A stretch of DNA of 64,000 bases, taken from assembly GCF_037975245.1 (NCBI RefSeq), contig NC_092577.1, forward strand, positions 36,510,898 through 36,574,897, read 5' to 3'. Each line of letters opens with the position of its first letter. Position 1 is the stretch's first letter. The stretch is from Apostichopus japonicus. Lineage: Eukaryota; Echinodermata; Holothuroidea; Aspidochirotida; Stichopodidae. Below are positions 63,043-64,000 of the stretch, piece by piece. Below the pieces are notes generated by a model, which was not told where the DNA came from, did no database searches, and worked only from the letters and a program-made list of their open reading frames with translations. The position numbers were made by a program, and so were the translations under genes.

Positions 63043-64000
63043 AGGCGCGTATCCGGGATTTTCTAACCCGAGGGGCGCGAATTACTATCTAAGCGGAGCG
63101 CCACCATCAGTTGGCGCGGAGCGTACAAGAAAATTTCTGGTTTTGATACCCCCCCAGATCACCGGAAATGGCACTTCTCGGGCTTGAAAATGACCAACCA
63201 GATGTGCACTTTTGCCTGAGAATCAAGTATTTCCCAAAAGTTTTTTTTCCATCCATAACCTTTTTGAAGATTGTCACCAGTCACACATCATGTTCGACCT
63301 GATTGCATGTCCTATGGATCATTGCTTTTGTAGGTAATTCTACGTCACGGCCCACAATATCCGAAAGCCCCACTTTTCAAGGTTTTAAGCCCTTTATTTG
63401 TTGAGAATTTGAAAATTCACATTTCTCGTGAAAAAAATCACTTTTAAACATACCCATAATGTTGCACAAAATTCAATCTATGGACAACCAATATAGAAAA
63501 ACCTCCTGGAACCCCTAACAGACAGGTCAAAATTGCACGAGTAGAGGAAAGTATGATGAAGAATGTTGGTCAGGAAATTTTCTAAAATTCAGACACAGTT
63601 AATTTATTGGTGTAGAAATATTGCAACCTCTTATATGGCTATTATAAAACTTCGTTAAAGGGAATGAAAAATAGCAGATATTTCCGATATCAGGTATATC
63701 GAACCGAACACTACACACATAGGCGTAGGTCCCGTAGGAGGCGGGGGCTGCAGCCCCCCCCCCCCCCCCGCAACCATTTTTTTCGGGCACCTACTGAAAG
63801 AAAAATAAATAGCAATGAATAGCTTAAAAATGATCTCCTTGGTAATTAAAATAAAGTTGTAAGCTTGGCCGACATTACTACTGTAAAAGAGAGTTTTGAC
63901 ATAAATGGATCTGTATGCTTTTTCTCCATCTACATAAGACATTTGGTTGTTTACATTAGCATCCGGCGGTATACTGTGCAACTTTCACGGACCGTACGGT
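63043..64000. mobile_element. Inverted copy of the 21.6-23.5 kb element, cut by the window end
   Basis: Starts CAGGCGCGTATCCGGG, carries the signature TCTAAGCGGAGCGCCACCAT, and then follows 23539-22560 in reverse-complement order to the last base of the window. The shared words include CAATGATCCATAGGACATGC (reverse complement here) and ACGGCCCACAATATCCGAAA. Confidence 0.8.

Overview
The window is eukaryotic, AT-rich, intron-rich and full of repeats. Three of its four protein-coding loci are animal genes with GT-AG introns: peroxisomal acyl-CoA oxidase 1, the SUMO isopeptidase USPL1, and an arylsulfatase A-like gene. The fourth is an interferon-induced very large GTPase (IVLG/GVIN-type). IVLG-type genes, TAGGCC-rich intergenic DNA and the repeat style suggest a marine invertebrate deuterostome, probably an echinoderm such as a sea cucumber. 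The species is an inference.

Layout. 1-2.3 kb: minus-strand 5' part of an IVLG gene with a one-base frameshift at 83-85. 3.3-4.2 kb: an 874-bp DNA transposon with a 6-bp target duplication and a 22-bp satellite inside. 6.4-10.9 kb: a locally duplicated block. 11.4-12.0 kb: (TA)n and a 200-bp foldback. 12.1-14.7 kb: the last three exons of an arylsulfatase. 15.35-17.2 kb: a large inverted repeat built of 20-21-bp tandem units. 18.9-27.4 kb: dispersed palindromic, hAT-like and hammerhead-like repeats plus a broken transposase. 28.4-32.5 kb: an intact intronless family B DNA polymerase ORF on the minus strand. 33.2-34.1 kb: a hAT-type element with an 8-bp target duplication.

37.2-48.5 kb: complete ACOX1 (14 coding exons, 667 aa, ending in the peroxisomal signal SRL). 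Its intron 2 has swollen to 4.2 kb with transposons, and the start of exon 8 is present three times. 52.5-53.7 kb: another hAT-type element with an exact 8-bp duplication. 54.1-60.2 kb: complete USPL1 (5 coding exons, 655 aa) with a 31-bp minisatellite in intron 3. 63.0-64.0 kb: an inverted copy of the element at 21.6-23.5 kb.

The host genes act in unrelated pathways (peroxisomal beta-oxidation, SUMO deconjugation, lysosomal-type sulfate ester hydrolysis, innate-immunity GTPase) and are not a functional cluster. The most unusual observations are the triplicated exon start in ACOX1 with two stop-containing upstream copies, the two satellite-bearing inverted-repeat elements, and the lone intact polymerase. 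I found no CRISPR array, rRNA or convincing tRNA gene.
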